DNA from: UBA946 sp031550725
GTDB lineage: Bacteria > Bacillota > Clostridia > Oscillospirales > Ruminococcaceae
Direction of reading: 5' to 3'
NCBI GenBank assembly: GCA_031550725.1
Contig: JAVBOH010000020.1
Location: 1 to 64,000 of the forward strand
DNA length: 64,000 nucleotides
A program made the position numbers and the translations under genes. Position 1 is the first letter of the stretch, and each line of letters starts with the position of its first letter. The notes below the pieces were generated by a model. It was not told where the DNA came from. It made no database searches and saw only the letters and a program-made list of their open reading frames with translations. Positions 18,180 to 27,397 of the stretch are shown here, piece after piece.

Positions 18180-21100
18180 TTAAACGGATGCGGTGTTATC
18201 ATGATAAACGTTAGATTTTACAGTAATTTTCTCGTTCAAACCGATAATTTCATTAATGCTAACAGTTCCAAATTCGTCATGTTCAATCATACTGATAGCA
18301 ATATCAGCTATTTCTGGGTCGAACTGTTTAGCTTTAAAGCGCCTGAACTCCTCAAGGATAATCTCCTTTGACAATGCTTTTCTGTATGCACGGTCGGAGG
18401 ACATCGCATCGTATGAGTCAGCAACAGCGATTATACGTCCCTCCAAGGATATCTGTTCACCAGAAAGTCCCTGTGAATAACCGTTTCCATCCCATCTTTC
18501 GTGATGCTCGGCAGCGCCTAAAGTAAGATTTTTGATTGTAGTAATATTCTTCAAAATATCCCTGCCGATGAAAACGTGTTTTTTAACTTGCTCATATTCA
18601 TTGTCAGTTAAATGGCTTGGCTTGTTGAGGATTTCATTCGAAACACCAATCTTACCAACGTCATGGAGCAAACCGATATAATAAAGATTTTCAAGCTCAT
18701 CATGCGACATCCCCATACGCATTGCAATTTCAACAGAATAAAGAGCAACTCGTGAGGAATGTCCGCTTGTATAAGCGTCCTTAGCGTCGATTGTATTTGA
18801 AATAGCAGTCAGAGCCTCAGAAATAATAGTACGGTACTCCTTCTGTTTTTTATGCAGCTTGCGGTTTTTATATTGAACAATAAGTATAATACCTACAACA
18901 ACAGTCAATACTGCAAGCAGCGGGAAAACAATTTGTACCCATAAATATTCGTAAATTTTCTTGTCTTTTTGCAATTGAATGTTTAATTCATTACCTATAT
19001 TACCGTTGCTGTCAGCAGTATAAACATGGAGAGTATAGCTGCCGCCTTTGAGGTTTGTATAGGAAACTTCAAGATTTTCACCCGAATTTCTGTCAATAAC
19101 AGTTTCCGTGTCATCCTGTCCGATAAGCATGTAATAAAGCTTGGCATCACTGATTAGTCCATAAGAAAGGTATGAAATATCAAATGTAACACGGGTTGCG
19201 TTTTTTGGTATAGTAATAGTCTGAGTAAGATTTGTGATATCAACACCGTCAACATCAATCTGTGCAACGCCTGCATATGGAATGAAATGCATCGCAGTAT
19301 CATTAAGTGAATACATATTTATTCCGTTGTCACAGCAGAAATAGAAGTTATTATTTTCATCAATCCAGTTCCATGAGTTAGCATTTATAGAGCTGTTTAG
19401 ACCATAGGATTTATCGACATATGTATATTCGCATGGAACATCAGGATAAATCAGCGAGTCAGCATGAGTGCGTATTATCATAGACGAGGTCAAAAGCATA
19501 AGCTCATCACCAACATACATGATATCAAAATAGCTGAAAGGCGGGAGCTTTGTGATTTCGGCTGCAGTATTATTTTCAATATAGTTAAGACCAAGAGAGG
19601 TTGCGGCAAAAACGCCGTTAGTTTTCTTATTTGCATGAAGTCTTAGCACAACGCCGCCGGAAAGCCCATCATCCTCTGTAAACTTAGCAGAGCCTTGATT
19701 GTTTACAGAATAAACACCGCCGCCGTCAGTGCCAATATACAAAGTACCGTCATTGGCAACAGCCATGGAAAGTATCATAATATCAGGTAAATCAAGTGCT
19801 GCATTTGTGTCAAAAGCCGCATTCGGAGTAATAATTTCATCGCCTTTAATAAAAGTAACTCCGCTGCCTGTACCAATACAAATTACACCATTTTGCAGTT
19901 CGGCAAAGCATCGTGTCTTTTCAGATGTAAGACCATCAACACCAAGCCATGACTTATATTCACCAGTTTTAGAGTTATATCTGATTACACCGTTGTCGGC
20001 ATAAGTGCAAATCCATATAAAATCATTGCTGTCAACAAAAATACCACGAACACGAGAGGTTACTGTGCTAGAAAATTCAGTGTCACAAGGTTTTCCGTTT
20101 TCATCCCAAATGACAAGACTGCTGTTTGTACCAATATAAAGCTTGCCGTTATGCTTGACAACAGCATTAACAGTTCCTGTTTCATTGCCATATAAATTAT
20201 TTATATTTGTGAAAGCACCGACAGATAAATGAACAGCACCTCCGCTTGAGGAAGTAAACCAATATCCATTTTCATAGTCACCGCATATGTCAGTAAAAAA
20301 TCCAAAACCGCCTAAATTACCAACATTATGATAATTGTATGATGTATCAAAAAATCCGATACCATTAGCGCAAACCCAGATAAAACCGTTTTCATCTTCA
20401 TATGCACCAGTGATATTGTTAAGTACCGTATTCTTTATCTTTTCATCAGTAAAAGAAGTACCGTCAAATTTCATGAAAACAACTTCATTGCTCTGTGAGC
20501 CAGCGATAATTTCATCCTTTGATGTGGATTTAATTGAATAAAACAGCAAATCAGTCTTATACTGTATAGTTTTGCCATCAGTAGTATAAACATATAACTC
20601 GCCTGAATCAAGGACAAAGTATATATTTCCCAGACTGTCACTGCAAAGTGCAATAACAAATGGGGTTACAGATAAATCAAGCGGCAGTGAATCAACTTCA
20701 CCATCAGCATCACATACAATAATACCATCAGGAGTACCGCAGTATATTTTTCCGTCAGGTGCATCTGTAATATCTCTGACAGTGTTAGTTGTGATATCAT
20801 CAGGCTTTGCAATGCTTGTAAAAGTACCGTCTTTATACTTAACAAGCCCCTTATCATTAGTACCAATCCATATTACACCATTTTCATCCTCAAGCGTAAC
20901 ACGTATATTAGAGCTTTTCGGTCCATTTTCCGAAACAGCATCCCATACATTAAATTTATTGCCGTCATAACGAGTTAGACCACCATAGCTGCCAAACCAT
21001 AAATAGCCATCTTTGCTCTGCAAAACAGTATTTGCCTCATTAAATAAAAAGTTTCCGTTATCAGCATTATGTATAGTAGTAATATAATTCGCAAGATAGT

Positions 21101-21236
21101 TATTGGCAAACTCATCACGAACTGTAAGAGGATCAATTTCATCCTCAGCAAATGCTGATATCGGAAGTAATGTTAAAATAAATACAAGAGAAATAATTAA
21201 ACTAAATAAACTTCTGTATTTTCTTTTTATGCTCAT
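18180..21236 (-). CDS. Beta-propeller sensor fused to an HD-GYP phosphodiesterase
   Basis: The 1018-residue protein has a signal peptide ending near ISAFA, a long extracytoplasmic sensor made of two-component-type propeller repeats (about 35-640; repeated motifs such as DGYLWFGSYGGLTRYDG and ENGVIWIGTNDKGL), a Y_Y_Y-like domain (about 675-755), one membrane helix (about 775-800) and a cytoplasmic HD-GYP domain (about 825-1005). The HD residues are intact in GLLHDVGKIGV and HHERWDGNGYSQGLSG, with Ser in place of Pro in the GYP motif. It probably cleaves c-di-GMP in response to an external signal, possibly a polysaccharide as for propeller sensors of Bacteroidetes. The start follows GGGTGGAGTT. 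Confidence 0.93.
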   Translation of the reverse strand: MSIKRKYRSLFSLIISLVFILTLLPISAFAEDEIDPLTVRDEFANNYLANYITTIHNADNGNFLFNEANTVLQSKDGYLWFGSYGGLTRYDGNKFNVWDAVSENGPKSSNIRVTLEDENGVIWIGTNDKGLVKYKDGTFTSIAKPDDITTNTVRDITDAPDGKIYCGTPDGIIVCDADGEVDSLPLDLSVTPFVIALCSDSLGNIYFVLDSGELYVYTTDGKTIQYKTDLLFYSIKSTSKDEIIAGSQSNEVVFMKFDGTSFTDEKIKNTVLNNITGAYEDENGFIWVCANGIGFFDTSYNYHNVGNLGGFGFFTDICGDYENGYWFTSSSGGAVHLSVGAFTNINNLYGNETGTVNAVVKHNGKLYIGTNSSLVIWDENGKPCDTEFSSTVTSRVRGIFVDSNDFIWICTYADNGVIRYNSKTGEYKSWLGVDGLTSEKTRCFAELQNGVICIGTGSGVTFIKGDEIITPNAAFDTNAALDLPDIMILSMAVANDGTLYIGTDGGGVYSVNNQGSAKFTEDDGLSGGVVLRLHANKKTNGVFAATSLGLNYIENNTAAEITKLPPFSYFDIMYVGDELMLLTSSMIIRTHADSLIYPDVPCEYTYVDKSYGLNSSINANSWNWIDENNNFYFCCDNGINMYSLNDTAMHFIPYAGVAQIDVDGVDITNLTQTITIPKNATRVTFDISYLSYGLISDAKLYYMLIGQDDTETVIDRNSGENLEVSYTNLKGGSYTLHVYTADSNGNIGNELNIQLQKDKKIYEYLWVQIVFPLLAVLTVVVGIILIVQYKNRKLHKKQKEYRTIISEALTAISNTIDAKDAYTSGHSSRVALYSVEIAMRMGMSHDELENLYYIGLLHDVGKIGVSNEILNKPSHLTDNEYEQVKKHVFIGRDILKNITTIKNLTLGAAEHHERWDGNGYSQGLSGEQISLEGRIIAVADSYDAMSSDRAYRKALSKEIILEEFRRFKAKQFDPEIADIAISMIEHDEFGTVSINEIIGLNEKITVKSNVYHDNTASV

Positions 21237-21653
21237 AACTCCACCCTCTCATATTGAAAATTTTGCTGCATATGTGCTGCGTAGTGTAGTAAAAATATAT
21301 AAAAACAAGGATTTACGCCAATAAAACCCACTTGTCTATTAAATAAATGTTAACCAAAAATTCATATATAACTTTATTAGATAGTATATCATATTTACGC
21401 ATTTATTTCAATAGATTTTCACATTAACTTTATTAAATGTACATAAAACACAATTTAAGAACAAAAAAATATGCATTTTGACATCACTTTTATTTATGCT
21501 AAACTACTACCATGTCACACTGAAAAAGTGTTCATAATATAAACGAAGGAGAAAATAAAGCTTTACAAAATGAATAAAATGTTATATAATCAAAAGTAAT
21601 GATTTATGCTGTTAAATATAGGAATAAAAAATAAACATAAATGGAGTTAAAGT
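21237..21653. other. Divergent intergenic region, 417 bp
   Basis: A TTGACA box at 21478 with TAAACT 16 nt further on, and the promoter at 21562, point to the AI-2E-like gene. Between them lies GAAGGAG before a 9-codon frame (21571) that I do not regard as a gene. Nothing else stands out. Confidence 0.45.
21562..21590 (+). promoter_or_regulatory. Promoter of the AI-2E family gene
   Basis: TTTACA (21562-21567) and TATAAT (21585-21590) are spaced by 17 nt, with the start codon about 60 nt downstream. Confidence 0.7.
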
Positions 21654-22982
21654 ATGAAAGTAGATTTCAACAAAAAGTACACCACGATTTCGGTTTATAC
21701 AATTATAACCTTTGCTGTATGCTTAGCGTTGGTTATAATATTGATGAAAATATCAACCATATTTGGTTTAGTAAGCACAGTAGCAAAGATACTTGCGCCT
21801 ATTACATGGGGAATTGTTATCGCATATCTTGTTAACCCTATGATGAAATCGATTGAGCGTGGGATTAAAAGGGGTATTGAGAAAAAGAAACCTCATCCAA
21901 AGATAGCAAGAGGATTAAGTGTGACAATAAGTATGCTGTTTTTCATTGCAATGCTTGCTTTGCTTATTTCAATAATACTGCCTCAGGTTATTGACAGTAT
22001 ACTGAATATTTTCAGCAATGTAAATAATTACATTAATGAGCTTGAAAATTTTGTATATAAATTTTTTGATGATTATCCTGATATTGTTGCAACTGTAAGA
22101 CAGCAGTTTGATGTTATCCAGCCAAAGCTTTTGGATTTTGCCAATGACATGATACCAAAAATTGGTGATTTGGCAGTTAAGCTAAAGGATGGTGCAATTG
22201 GTTTCCTCGTTGCACTTAAAGACTTTATTATTGGATTTATCGTTGCTGTTTATCTTCTTTTAAGCAAGGAAAAGTTCTTGGCACAGGCAAGGAAAATGAC
22301 ACATGCACTGTTCTCAAAAAAAGCAAGTGCCAATGTTTTAAGAATATCAGCACATACAAATAAAACTATCGGCGGCTTTTTAACAGGAAAAATCATCGAC
22401 TCGCTTATTATAGGTATACTATGCTTTATTTCAATGACATTGATGAAGATGGAGTTCGTTGCGCTGATTAGTGTAATAGTTGGTGTTACAAATATAATTC
22501 CGTTCTTCGGACCATTTATCGGAGCAATTCCGAGTGCATTGCTGCTGCTTGTTGAAGCACCAAAGCAGGTAATTCCATTCATAATATTTATTTTTATACT
22601 TCAGCAGTTTGACGGGAACATCTTAGGTCCGATGATTTTGGGTGATTCAACAGGGCTTTCTGCATTTTGGGTAATAGTTGCGATTTTCCTTGGCGGAGGA
22701 TTGTTCGGATTTGCAGGAATGATTCTCGGTGTACCTGTTTTTGCAGTTATATATGAGCTGTTCAGTGAGTTTATATCCTATCTGCTGAAAAAGAAAGATA
22801 TGTCAGCCGCAACTGCCGACTATATGACGTTTGATGAATATACACCGCCTCCAAAAAGCAAGAATATTAACATGAAAAATCTTTTCAAAAAAGATAAATC
22901 GGATGATAATGATGAAATTAACAATGAAAAGGTCAGCATAAAAGCTGATGATGCCAAAGATGATATAAAACCTAAAAAATAA
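21654..22982 (+). CDS. AI-2E family membrane transporter
   Basis: The 442-residue protein has about eight membrane helices and the family features (PF01594): an N-terminal pair of helices, a long loop with coiled character (about 120-190), the conserved FQ-rich region with VTNIIPFFGPFIGAIP and LQQFDGNILGPMILGDSTGL, and a charged C-terminal tail. Members export small molecules or ions (TqsA is linked to AI-2 export, others to Na+/H+ exchange), so the substrate is undetermined. The start follows GGAG. The gene is monocistronic and ends at a strong terminator. Confidence 0.9.
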   Translation: MKVDFNKKYTTISVYTIITFAVCLALVIILMKISTIFGLVSTVAKILAPITWGIVIAYLVNPMMKSIERGIKRGIEKKKPHPKIARGLSVTISMLFFIAMLALLISIILPQVIDSILNIFSNVNNYINELENFVYKFFDDYPDIVATVRQQFDVIQPKLLDFANDMIPKIGDLAVKLKDGAIGFLVALKDFIIGFIVAVYLLLSKEKFLAQARKMTHALFSKKASANVLRISAHTNKTIGGFLTGKIIDSLIIGILCFISMTLMKMEFVALISVIVGVTNIIPFFGPFIGAIPSALLLLVEAPKQVIPFIIFIFILQQFDGNILGPMILGDSTGLSAFWVIVAIFLGGGLFGFAGMILGVPVFAVIYELFSEFISYLLKKKDMSAATADYMTFDEYTPPPKSKNINMKNLFKKDKSDDNDEINNEKVSIKADDAKDDIKPKK

Positions 22983-23021
22983 AAATTGCCGTCTATGAGT
23001 TTTGCATAGACGGCAATTTTT
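22981..23021. terminator. Bidirectional terminator
   Basis: A 17-bp stem (22981-22997 with 23005-23021) with a 7-nt loop has A-runs on one side and T-runs on the other. It separates the convergent transporter and trkH genes. Confidence 0.9.
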
Positions 23022-23029
23022 ATGATGAT

Positions 23030-24463
23030 TTAATGATTATGTCTTTTAAACAAAAGCAAAATTGGGAAAATCTCAAGACGTCCTAAAAGCATATCAATAC
23101 TAAGGACGATTTTTGAAAATGCTGAAAATTCGGAGTAATTTCCTAAAGGTCCAATCTGACCAAGACAAGGACCGACATTATTAAGATTTGAAATAACAGC
23201 AGAAACGCTTGTCGTTAAATCCATGTTGTCAACTGTTATAAGAATAAGTGAAACTGCCAGAATAAAAAAGTATAGAATGGTATAATTAACAACACCTTTT
23301 ACAACATTTGATTCAACTGTTCTTCCATCCATTTTAATTGAAACAATTGAACGAGGATTAAGTGTGTATCCAACTTCCTTGACAGCAGTTTTTAACAGCA
23401 AAACAATTCGGTATATTTTTAATCCGCCGCCTGTTGAACCAGCACAAGCTCCGATAAACATAAGTAATAATAAAATACACTGCGAGAATTCAGGCCAGTC
23501 AGCATAGTCAACAGTTGCGAAACCAGTTGATGTCATCACTGAAATTACTTGAAAAGATGCATACCTGAAGGTTTTTCCAAAACTGCCGTACAAGTGATAA
23601 ATATTTATCATAACTGCTGTGATGGAAACAGCAACAATACCAAGATAAACTCTTAATTCTTCATTTTTATAAACATCTGTGAACTTCTTTATTATGAGAA
23701 AATAAAAAAGATTGAAGTTAATACCGCATAAAAGCATGAAAACACCGATGACAGCCTCAAAATATGCATTATTATAGCCAGCAATACTTAAATTTAATGT
23801 GGAAAATCCACCAGTACCAGCTGTTGAAAACGAATTAACAATACTGTCAAACAAAGGCATACCACCTGCCAAAAGCAATATTGTTTGGATTAATGTAAGA
23901 GCAAAATATATTGCATATAAAATCTGTGCGGAGAACTTCATTTTTGAAACAAGCTTACCAACCTTTGGTCCTGGTGCTTCTGCACGAAGTATATACATAC
24001 TGCGTGAGTCTGTCTGCGGCATAATTGCAAGTACAAATAAAAGTACACCCATACCACCTATCCAATGAGTGAAACTACGCCAGAAAAGATTACTTTTGCG
24101 CATTGCTTCAATGTTTGTCAGCAGTGTTGAGCCTGTTGTTGTGAAACCTGATATTGTTTCAAAAACTGCATCAATATAATTTGGAATATCATTAGAAAGA
24201 AAGAATGGCAAAGCGCCGTATAAAGACACGATTATCCATGAAAGTGCCACGATAACAAAACTTTCCTTTGCATACATATCCTTTTTTTCGGGCTTTTTGA
24301 AATTAAGTATCATACCAACGGCAAACGCCGCTATAATCGGAACAATATAGCTGTAATATTCACCCTCACGGTATATAATTGCAACAGCTAAAGGCAGACA
24401 CATCAGTGCTGCTTCAAGTTTCATAATATGCCCCATCATGTATGCTATCATCTTGTAATTCAT
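23030..24463 (-). CDS. trkH: Trk/Ktr potassium transporter membrane subunit
   Basis: The 477-residue polytopic protein belongs to the TrkH/KtrB family of K+ translocating subunits, with four pseudo-repeats each carrying a selectivity-filter-like loop (for example TISGFTTTGSTLL, AGTGGFSTLN, MTSTGFATVD and NLNNVGPCLG). It works with the regulatory TrkA protein encoded just upstream. The start ATG lies 13 nt after GGAGG, and that site overlaps the trkA stop, so the two are translated from one transcript. Confidence 0.95.
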   Translation of the reverse strand: MNYKMIAYMMGHIMKLEAALMCLPLAVAIIYREGEYYSYIVPIIAAFAVGMILNFKKPEKKDMYAKESFVIVALSWIIVSLYGALPFFLSNDIPNYIDAVFETISGFTTTGSTLLTNIEAMRKSNLFWRSFTHWIGGMGVLLFVLAIMPQTDSRSMYILRAEAPGPKVGKLVSKMKFSAQILYAIYFALTLIQTILLLAGGMPLFDSIVNSFSTAGTGGFSTLNLSIAGYNNAYFEAVIGVFMLLCGINFNLFYFLIIKKFTDVYKNEELRVYLGIVAVSITAVMINIYHLYGSFGKTFRYASFQVISVMTSTGFATVDYADWPEFSQCILLLLMFIGACAGSTGGGLKIYRIVLLLKTAVKEVGYTLNPRSIVSIKMDGRTVESNVVKGVVNYTILYFFILAVSLILITVDNMDLTTSVSAVISNLNNVGPCLGQIGPLGNYSEFSAFSKIVLSIDMLLGRLEIFPILLLFKRHNH

Positions 24464-24483
24464 TATAAAACTATGTCCTCCGA

Positions 24484-25845
24484 TTAATCCACAAAAATAT
24501 CATTTAGGTCACGCATATATTTATTCGTTGAAACCACAACAACGCTGTCATTAAGCAAAAGCTTGTCGTTGCCGCTCGGTATAATATGCTTTCTGCCCCT
24601 TATTATTGATGCTATCAACGAGTTTTTATTAAGCTTTAAGTCCTTTATCGGCACATTAACATATGCAGCTTCCTGCCTAACGATAAATTCAATCGCCTCA
24701 GCAGCACCATCAAGCAGACGATATAACGTAAGCACATTACTGCCGTCAGAATTTTGTCTTGCACGAACAAATTGCAAAATCATATTAGCGGTAATTGATT
24801 TCGGCGATACAACGCAGTCAATACCAACACTTTCGGCAATTTTAAGCACTGACATTCTGTTAACCTTTGTAATAACCTTGCTGACATCCCTTGATTTTGC
24901 AAACAAGGACAGCACCATGTTTTCCTCATCCATACCAGTGAGTGTAACGCAGGCATCGACAGAATCAATTCCCTCCTCAACGAGCAGGTCATGGTCACAG
25001 CCATCAGCACAGATAACATCAATTTTAGGCAGTTTTTCGCTTAAAGCAATACAGCGTTCCTTGTTTATCTCAAGGATTTTTACCTGCATACCCATATCCT
25101 CTTGAAGCTGGTTTGCAAGATAAAGACTGATAGTTCCGCCGCCAACAATAATAACTGACTTAACACGCTCTTGGGCAGGGTCTGCAAGCTTGAAAAACCT
25201 TGAAATCTGGTCATGTGCAGCAGCAAAGTGGATTTTATCACCCTTACGCAAAATAAAATCACCGCTTGGAATAAATACCTTTTCTTCTCTCTGCACAGCA
25301 CAGACAAGCACTCGTACATTAATTTTAGAGGACATTTCCTTAAGTGAAATGTTTTCAAGAATATTACCGCCATTAATTTTAAATTCAACCATATCGATAC
25401 GTCCTCTGCCGAATGACTCGATATTAATAGCGGATGGGTAGTGTAATATACGTGCAATTTCACAAGCAGCCTGATATTCAGGGTTAACCATCATACTTAT
25501 GCCAAGGTCCTCACGCATGAAAACAAGCTGGTCGGCATAGGATGGATTTCGAACCCTCGATATACAGCTTCTGACTTTAAGTTTTTTGGCAATCATACAG
25601 CACAAAATATTCATTTCATCGGAGGTTGTAGCAGCAATGAAAACATCACATCTGTCAATAGCAGCCTCTTTCAAAATCTCAACCGATGAGCCGTCGCCGC
25701 AGACACCCATGACATCATAGTCACTGATAGTATCCTCCATAACCTGCTGGTCATTATCAATCACAACAATACTGTGACGCTCCTGTGACAGCAGCTTAAC
25801 AAGCTCTGTACCAATTTTACCGCACCCAACAATAATTACATTCAT
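24484..25845 (-). CDS. trkA: Trk system potassium uptake regulator TrkA
   Basis: The 453-residue cytoplasmic protein has two RCK units, each an NAD-binding Rossmann half (MNVIIVGCGKIGTELVKLL at 1-19 and SVIIVGGGTISLYLANQL near 230) plus a TrkA_C half. It gates the TrkH channel in response to nucleotides. It is first in the trkA-trkH operon. Its 150-nt leader contains two hairpins that share complementary arms (see findings), and only a weak ribosome binding site (GATGGG) precedes the start. Confidence 0.95.
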   Translation of the reverse strand: MNVIIVGCGKIGTELVKLLSQERHSIVVIDNDQQVMEDTISDYDVMGVCGDGSSVEILKEAAIDRCDVFIAATTSDEMNILCCMIAKKLKVRSCISRVRNPSYADQLVFMREDLGISMMVNPEYQAACEIARILHYPSAINIESFGRGRIDMVEFKINGGNILENISLKEMSSKINVRVLVCAVQREEKVFIPSGDFILRKGDKIHFAAAHDQISRFFKLADPAQERVKSVIIVGGGTISLYLANQLQEDMGMQVKILEINKERCIALSEKLPKIDVICADGCDHDLLVEEGIDSVDACVTLTGMDEENMVLSLFAKSRDVSKVITKVNRMSVLKIAESVGIDCVVSPKSITANMILQFVRARQNSDGSNVLTLYRLLDGAAEAIEFIVRQEAAYVNVPIKDLKLNKNSLIASIIRGRKHIIPSGNDKLLLNDSVVVVSTNKYMRDLNDIFVD

Positions 25846-25854
25846 AGCATACCC

Positions 25855-25994
25855 ATCAGAAAAAGTTAAATTCTGACGAGATTACCCCACTTTCATATGT
25901 GTTAAAAATTTGTTCACAAAAAATTATGTCAGAAGAAAAACTTCTGACAAACTCCACTACAATACAACGTTGTATATCGACTATATTCATTTCA
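25855..25994 (-). promoter_or_regulatory. trkA leader with two competing hairpins
   Basis: Read on the minus strand, the leader contains the palindrome ATACAACGTTGTAT (25962-25975), then a 9-bp hairpin with arms TGTCAGAAG and CTTCTGACA (25927-25949) followed by a T-rich stretch, then a second hairpin with arms GTCAGAA and TTCTGAT (25855-25877) ending about 10 nt before the start codon. The arms of the two hairpins can pair with each other. Confidence 0.5.
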
Positions 25995-26000
25995 AAGTAC

Positions 26001-26028
26001 ATTATATCACAATAATAAAAAAAATCAA
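26001..26028 (-). promoter_or_regulatory. trkA-trkH promoter
   Basis: On the minus strand TTGATT (26023-26028) and TATAAT (26001-26006) are spaced by 16 nt. Confidence 0.7.
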
Positions 26029-26210
26029 TCAGCATTATTAACGAATTAGGATGTCTTTTAATGTATATTATTATATCATTTTCGTAAAAAATACAATATA
26101 TTTTATAAAGCATATTATGATCAACTAAAAAACCTAGACATATATATTTTTGTTTTTATTTAAATACGTAAAATATGTTGTAAACTTCTACAAAAATTGC
26201 ATAAATACCC

Positions 26211-26239
26211 TTGAAATTTATGTGCAGGTATGCTACAAT
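26211..26239 (+). promoter_or_regulatory. Promoter of the cytidylate-kinase-like gene
   Basis: TTGAAA (26211-26216) and TACAAT (26234-26239) are spaced by 17 nt, leaving a leader of about 125 nt. Confidence 0.75.
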
Positions 26240-26320
26240 ATTAATATAAAAGTTCTAATATTACAGGAGGTGTTGAACATTACGCAAACTTAAATTAATT
26301 ATGAAAGGTGGTGTGAGTTC

Positions 26321-26362
26321 ATGCCATACAAATTTATAAGGATTTGTAACTTTAAAGCATGA
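26321..26362 (+). CDS. Possible 13-residue leader peptide
   Basis: ATG at 26321 follows GAAAGGTGGTG and opens a 13-codon frame (MPYKFIRICNFKA) ending 7 nt before the start of the cytidylate-kinase-like gene. The gene itself has no good ribosome binding site. The frame lies inside a hairpin whose outer arms are GTTCATGC (26317-26324) and GCATGAAC (26357-26364), so its translation could open the structure and allow coupled initiation downstream. Too short to prove. Confidence 0.4.
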   Translation: MPYKFIRICNFKA

Positions 26363-26369
26363 ACATTAT

Positions 26370-26969
26370 ATGGGTAAAATTATAAGTATAGGCAGACAAT
26401 TTGGCAGCGGCGGACATGAAGTTGGTGAAAAATTAGCGACAGAGCTTGGATATTCATTTTATGACAGAAACCTTATTGTTTTGGCGGCAGAAAAAAGTGG
26501 TTTAAGCCAGGGTGTGCTTTCCGAAGCAGATGAAAAGGCGGTAAATCCGTGGCTTTATGCTGCAATGAGCCAGACAGGACAGGCAAATTTCACTGCGAAT
26601 TTTTCTGTTAATGACACTCTATATACTTTGCAGGCTGATATTATTAAGAACATTGCTTTGACTGAAAATGCAGTTATTGTCGGCAGATGCTCCGACTATA
26701 TTTTGCGTGACAGCAAAGCTGATGTTCTTACAGTATTTATTTATGCACCGCTTGAAATTCGTAAAAAACGTGTAATGGAAAGAATTTCCTGTAGTGAAAA
26801 TCAAGCTTTGAGTATGATAAAGAGTATTGATAAGCAGCGTAAAAGCTATTATGAGTTTTATACTGATAAAAAGTGGTCGTCACACTCGAACTTCCATATT
26901 ACCATTAACAGTGATAAGTTTGGAATTGATGGATCTGCTAAGCTTATTAAATCGGTTTTGGATATCTAA
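26370..26969 (+). CDS. Cytidylate kinase-like family protein
   Basis: The 199-residue protein belongs to the cytidylate kinase-like P-loop family (AAK_CMK-like). It begins GKIISIGRQFGSGGHEVGEK, with the glycine-rich nucleotide loop, and has FYDRNLIVLAAEKSGL and VGRCSDYILRD segments. These proteins are widespread in Clostridia and are thought to phosphorylate a nucleotide-like substrate, which is not established. The start has no clear ribosome binding site and may depend on the leader peptide at 26321. The gene is followed by 340 bp before any terminator. Confidence 0.85.
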   Translation: MGKIISIGRQFGSGGHEVGEKLATELGYSFYDRNLIVLAAEKSGLSQGVLSEADEKAVNPWLYAAMSQTGQANFTANFSVNDTLYTLQADIIKNIALTENAVIVGRCSDYILRDSKADVLTVFIYAPLEIRKKRVMERISCSENQALSMIKSIDKQRKSYYEFYTDKKWSSHSNFHITINSDKFGIDGSAKLIKSVLDI

Positions 26970-27309
26970 TATATTATAGGCCTGTTCGAAACTGTGTTGT
27001 GGTGGGAAAACAATCTTTTTTTATCATCCTGCGTTAAAAATCGCTGCAATGGTAGACACTTATGGCAAGAGGGATATTTGTAGCAAGTCATATTAGACTT
27101 CTTATTATTGAAAGTATTTCTGAGCGAAAATAAGGAACACCCGCCTATCCGTTCAAAGAAGTGGCGAGTGTTCACAAGGGGAAGTGTGATTAATACAAAT
27201 CCCAAAAGTATTATGGAACCTCAAAAATATGCTATTCATAAGAGTAAAACCTTATGTACTATTGACTTTTTGGGTATTTTCTTTGTTGCTTTTGCTTAAT
27301 TTTAAAATT
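26970..27309. other. Intergenic region, probably non-coding
   Basis: The stretch has one 63-codon frame (27108-27299) without a ribosome binding site and with odd composition, so I do not call a gene. It may be decayed mobile DNA; I see no repeat ends. Confidence 0.4.
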
Positions 27310-27343
27310 AACCCCTAATTTCGCAAGAAATTAGGGGTTTTTT
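27310..27343 (+). terminator. Intrinsic terminator
   Basis: AACCCCTAATTTC pairs with GAAATTAGGGGTT around a 4-nt loop, followed by TTTT. Confidence 0.88.
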
Positions 27344-27352
27344 ACAGACTGG

Positions 27353-27390
27353 GCTGCTGCAAATTTTATTTTGCAGCAGCTTTATTTTCG
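27353..27390. terminator. Second terminator hairpin before the convergent gene
   Basis: GCTGCTGCAAA (27353-27363) pairs with TTTGCAGCAGC (27370-27380) and is followed by TTTATTTT on the plus strand. Confidence 0.8.
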
Positions 27391-27397
27391 TTTAGTT

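Noticed and set aside
25855..26028. Known c-di-AMP riboswitch upstream of trkA
   Set aside because: The leader is too short and lacks the conserved core expected of that class, although potassium genes are common targets.
27108..27299. 63-codon frame after the cytidylate-kinase-like gene
   Set aside because: No ribosome binding site and no recognisable sequence; left as intergenic.
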